DNA from: Shewanella sp. 1CM18E | Lineage (GTDB): Bacteria > Pseudomonadota > Gammaproteobacteria > Enterobacterales > Shewanellaceae | Direction: 5' to 3' | Length of the DNA stretch: 64,000 bases | Assembly: GCF_023161665.1 (NCBI RefSeq) | Contig: NZ_JALNTW010000008.1 | Coordinates: forward strand, 62,001 to 126,000 | Shown: piece by piece, positions 62,843 to 64,000 of the stretch | How the letters are laid out: the number at the start of each line of letters is the position of its first letter | Position numbering within the stretch: the first letter of the stretch is position 1 | Made by a program: the position numbers and the translations under genes | Notes under the pieces: generated by a model | The model's input: only the letters and a program-made list of their open reading frames with translations | Database searches by the model: none | What the model was told of the DNA's origin: nothing

Positions 62843-64000
62843 TTACAGATCTGACTCACGGATATAACGATATATTTCCGGAGTTTGCTCTGGTTTGGTA
62901 TCGCCAATGTGAATCGCTTTTTTCACTGCAGCTTCAGCTTCAGCAAAGGCGTTTTCAGATTGGGCATGAATAAATGCAATAGGCTTGTCGGCATTAATCT
63001 CATCGCCTAATGCGCAAACTTGCGAAAGCCCCACGCTATAATCAAGCGCATCACCAGGTTTGCGACGACCACCGCCCAAGGTTACTACTGCAAGTCCAAG
63101 CTCACGAGTATCCATCGCGGCTGCAAAGCCGGATTTATCTGCGTAAACAGGACGAATAATTTGTGAGTCAGGTAGGTATTTGCTGTAGTTTTCTACAAAA
63201 TCAGCTGGACCACCTAAACCTGCAACCATACGACCAAATATTTCAGCCGCTTTACCGTTATCAAGCACGGCATTAAGTTTAACGCGAGCGTCAGCTTCAT
63301 TACTGGCAAGTCCGCCTAGCACTAGCATTTCAGCACATAGACCCATAGTCACTTCGTATAAACGAGGATTACGGTAAGCGCCTGTCATAAAATCAACAGC
63401 TTCTTTCACTTCTAATGCGTTACCTGCACATGATGCCAATACTTGGTTCATGTCGGTAAGTAATGCAGTTGTCTTGGTACCAGCGCCATTTGCTACCGCA
63501 GTAATACTGCGTGCTAGTTCTTCAGATGCCTCATAAGTTGGCATAAACGCGCCAGTACCTACTTTGACATCCATGGCTAAGGCATCAAGGCCTGCTGCAA
63601 GTTTTTTAGAAAGAATTGAGGCGGTAATTAGCGAGATAGATTCAACCGTGGCGGTATTATCTCGAATAGAGTAGAAACGCTTATCAGCAGGAACAAGATC
63701 GCCTGTTTGGCCAATAATCGCCACGCCAGCTTCTTTTACTACTTTACGGAAAAGTGCGCTATCAGGCTCAGTATTATAACCTGGGATGGCGTCAAACTTA
63801 TCGAGCGTACCACCGGTATGACCAAGGCCTCTACCTGAAATCATAGGTACATAACCACCGCAAGCTGCAGCCATTGGGCCTAACATCAAACTAATGACAT
63901 CTCCCACACCACCGGTTGAGTGTTTATCGATAATTGGACCGTTTAGATTAAGTGATTGCCAGTTGAGCACTGTGCCAGAGTCACGCATTGCAGTAGTAAG
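62843..64000 (-). CDS. deoA: thymidine phosphorylase DeoA (5' truncated by window edge)
   Basis: 385 residues of DeoA are visible; about 60 N-terminal residues lie beyond the window. The frame stays open to the last base and reads [14 protein letters not shown], matching the internal family segment. Further motifs are [18 protein letters not shown] (phosphate site), [32 protein letters not shown] and [19 protein letters not shown]. The enzyme phosphorolyses thymidine to thymine and deoxyribose 1-phosphate, which DeoB passes on. It is first of the visible deo operon. Confidence 0.96.
   Translation of the reverse strand, partial: LTTAMRDSGTVLNWQSLNLNGPIIDKHSTGGVGDVISLMLGPMAAACGGYVPMISGRGLGHTGGTLDKFDAIPGYNTEPDSALFRKVVKEAGVAIIGQTGDLVPADKRFYSIRDNTATVESISLITASILSKKLAAGLDALAMDVKVGTGAFMPTYEASEELARSITAVANGAGTKTTALLTDMNQVLASCAGNALEVKEAVDFMTGAYRNPRLYEVTMGLCAEMLVLGGLASNEADARVKLNAVLDNGKAAEIFGRMVAGLGGPADFVENYSKYLPDSQIIRPVYADKSGFAAAMDTRELGLAVVTLGGGRRKPGDALDYSVGLSQVCALGDEINADKPIAFIHAQSENAFAEAEAAVKKAIHIGDTKPEQTPEIYRYIRESDL

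Overview
The window reads as chromosome of a marine Shewanella-type gammaproteobacterium. Recognisable Shewanella signatures are the lactate block (lldP, Dld-II, lldEFG), a ThsS/ThsR-type sensor pair beside a Psr/Phs-type thiosulfate/polysulfide reductase, serB next to smp, a deo operon, many c-di-GMP proteins, and moderate to low GC. It is ordinary backbone with two small repeat elements. No tRNA, rRNA, CRISPR array, prophage or intact transposase was found.

Layout: 1-6.5 kb holds D- and L-lactate uptake and oxidation. From 6.5 to 14.5 kb come a TonB-domain protein, a MATE exporter, a CobW/COG0523 GTPase, an unusual two-gene unit (membrane NTPase-like protein plus MscS channel) and a small lipoprotein. 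From 14.7 to 22.8 kb lie a DEAD-box helicase, two GGDEF/EAL proteins, a thioesterase and an HDOD protein. From 23 to 30.6 kb lie three U32-family proteins (TrhP, UbiU, UbiV), a YfhL-like ferredoxin, a DUF1287 protein, a long RluA-family pseudouridine synthase and UbiT. From 30.6 to 40.5 kb lie a DUF998 protein, a PAS chemoreceptor, a YjiH protein, a metallophosphoesterase and an OlsF-like acyltransferase (these two bracketed by repeat elements), and a purine permease with a structured leader. From 40.8 to 49.3 kb lie a second RhlE-type helicase, a YgjV-like protein, a short and a very long PilZ protein around radA, a DUF2127 protein and a DedA protein. From 49.9 to 56.7 kb lies the sulfur-compound reductase with its sensor kinase and divergent regulator. 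From 56.9 to 64 kb lie an alpha/beta hydrolase, serB, smp and deoD-deoB-deoA, the last cut by the window edge.

Themes: anaerobic and redox metabolism (lactate oxidation feeding quinone, O2-independent ubiquinone synthesis by UbiT/U/V, sulfur-compound respiration), c-di-GMP signalling, and nucleoside salvage. The most interesting items are the NTPase-like/MscS pair with a degenerate P-loop, the twin TGTGGT-AA-ACCACA operators plus a perfect CRP box upstream of the reductase, a roughly 420-bp hairpin-bounded structured element at 35.3-35.7 kb, a 428-bp MITE-like element at 38.5-39.0 kb, a three-way-junction leader before the purine permease, and an Smp protein with a histone-H1-like tail. All family calls come from reading motifs by eye; no database search was run.
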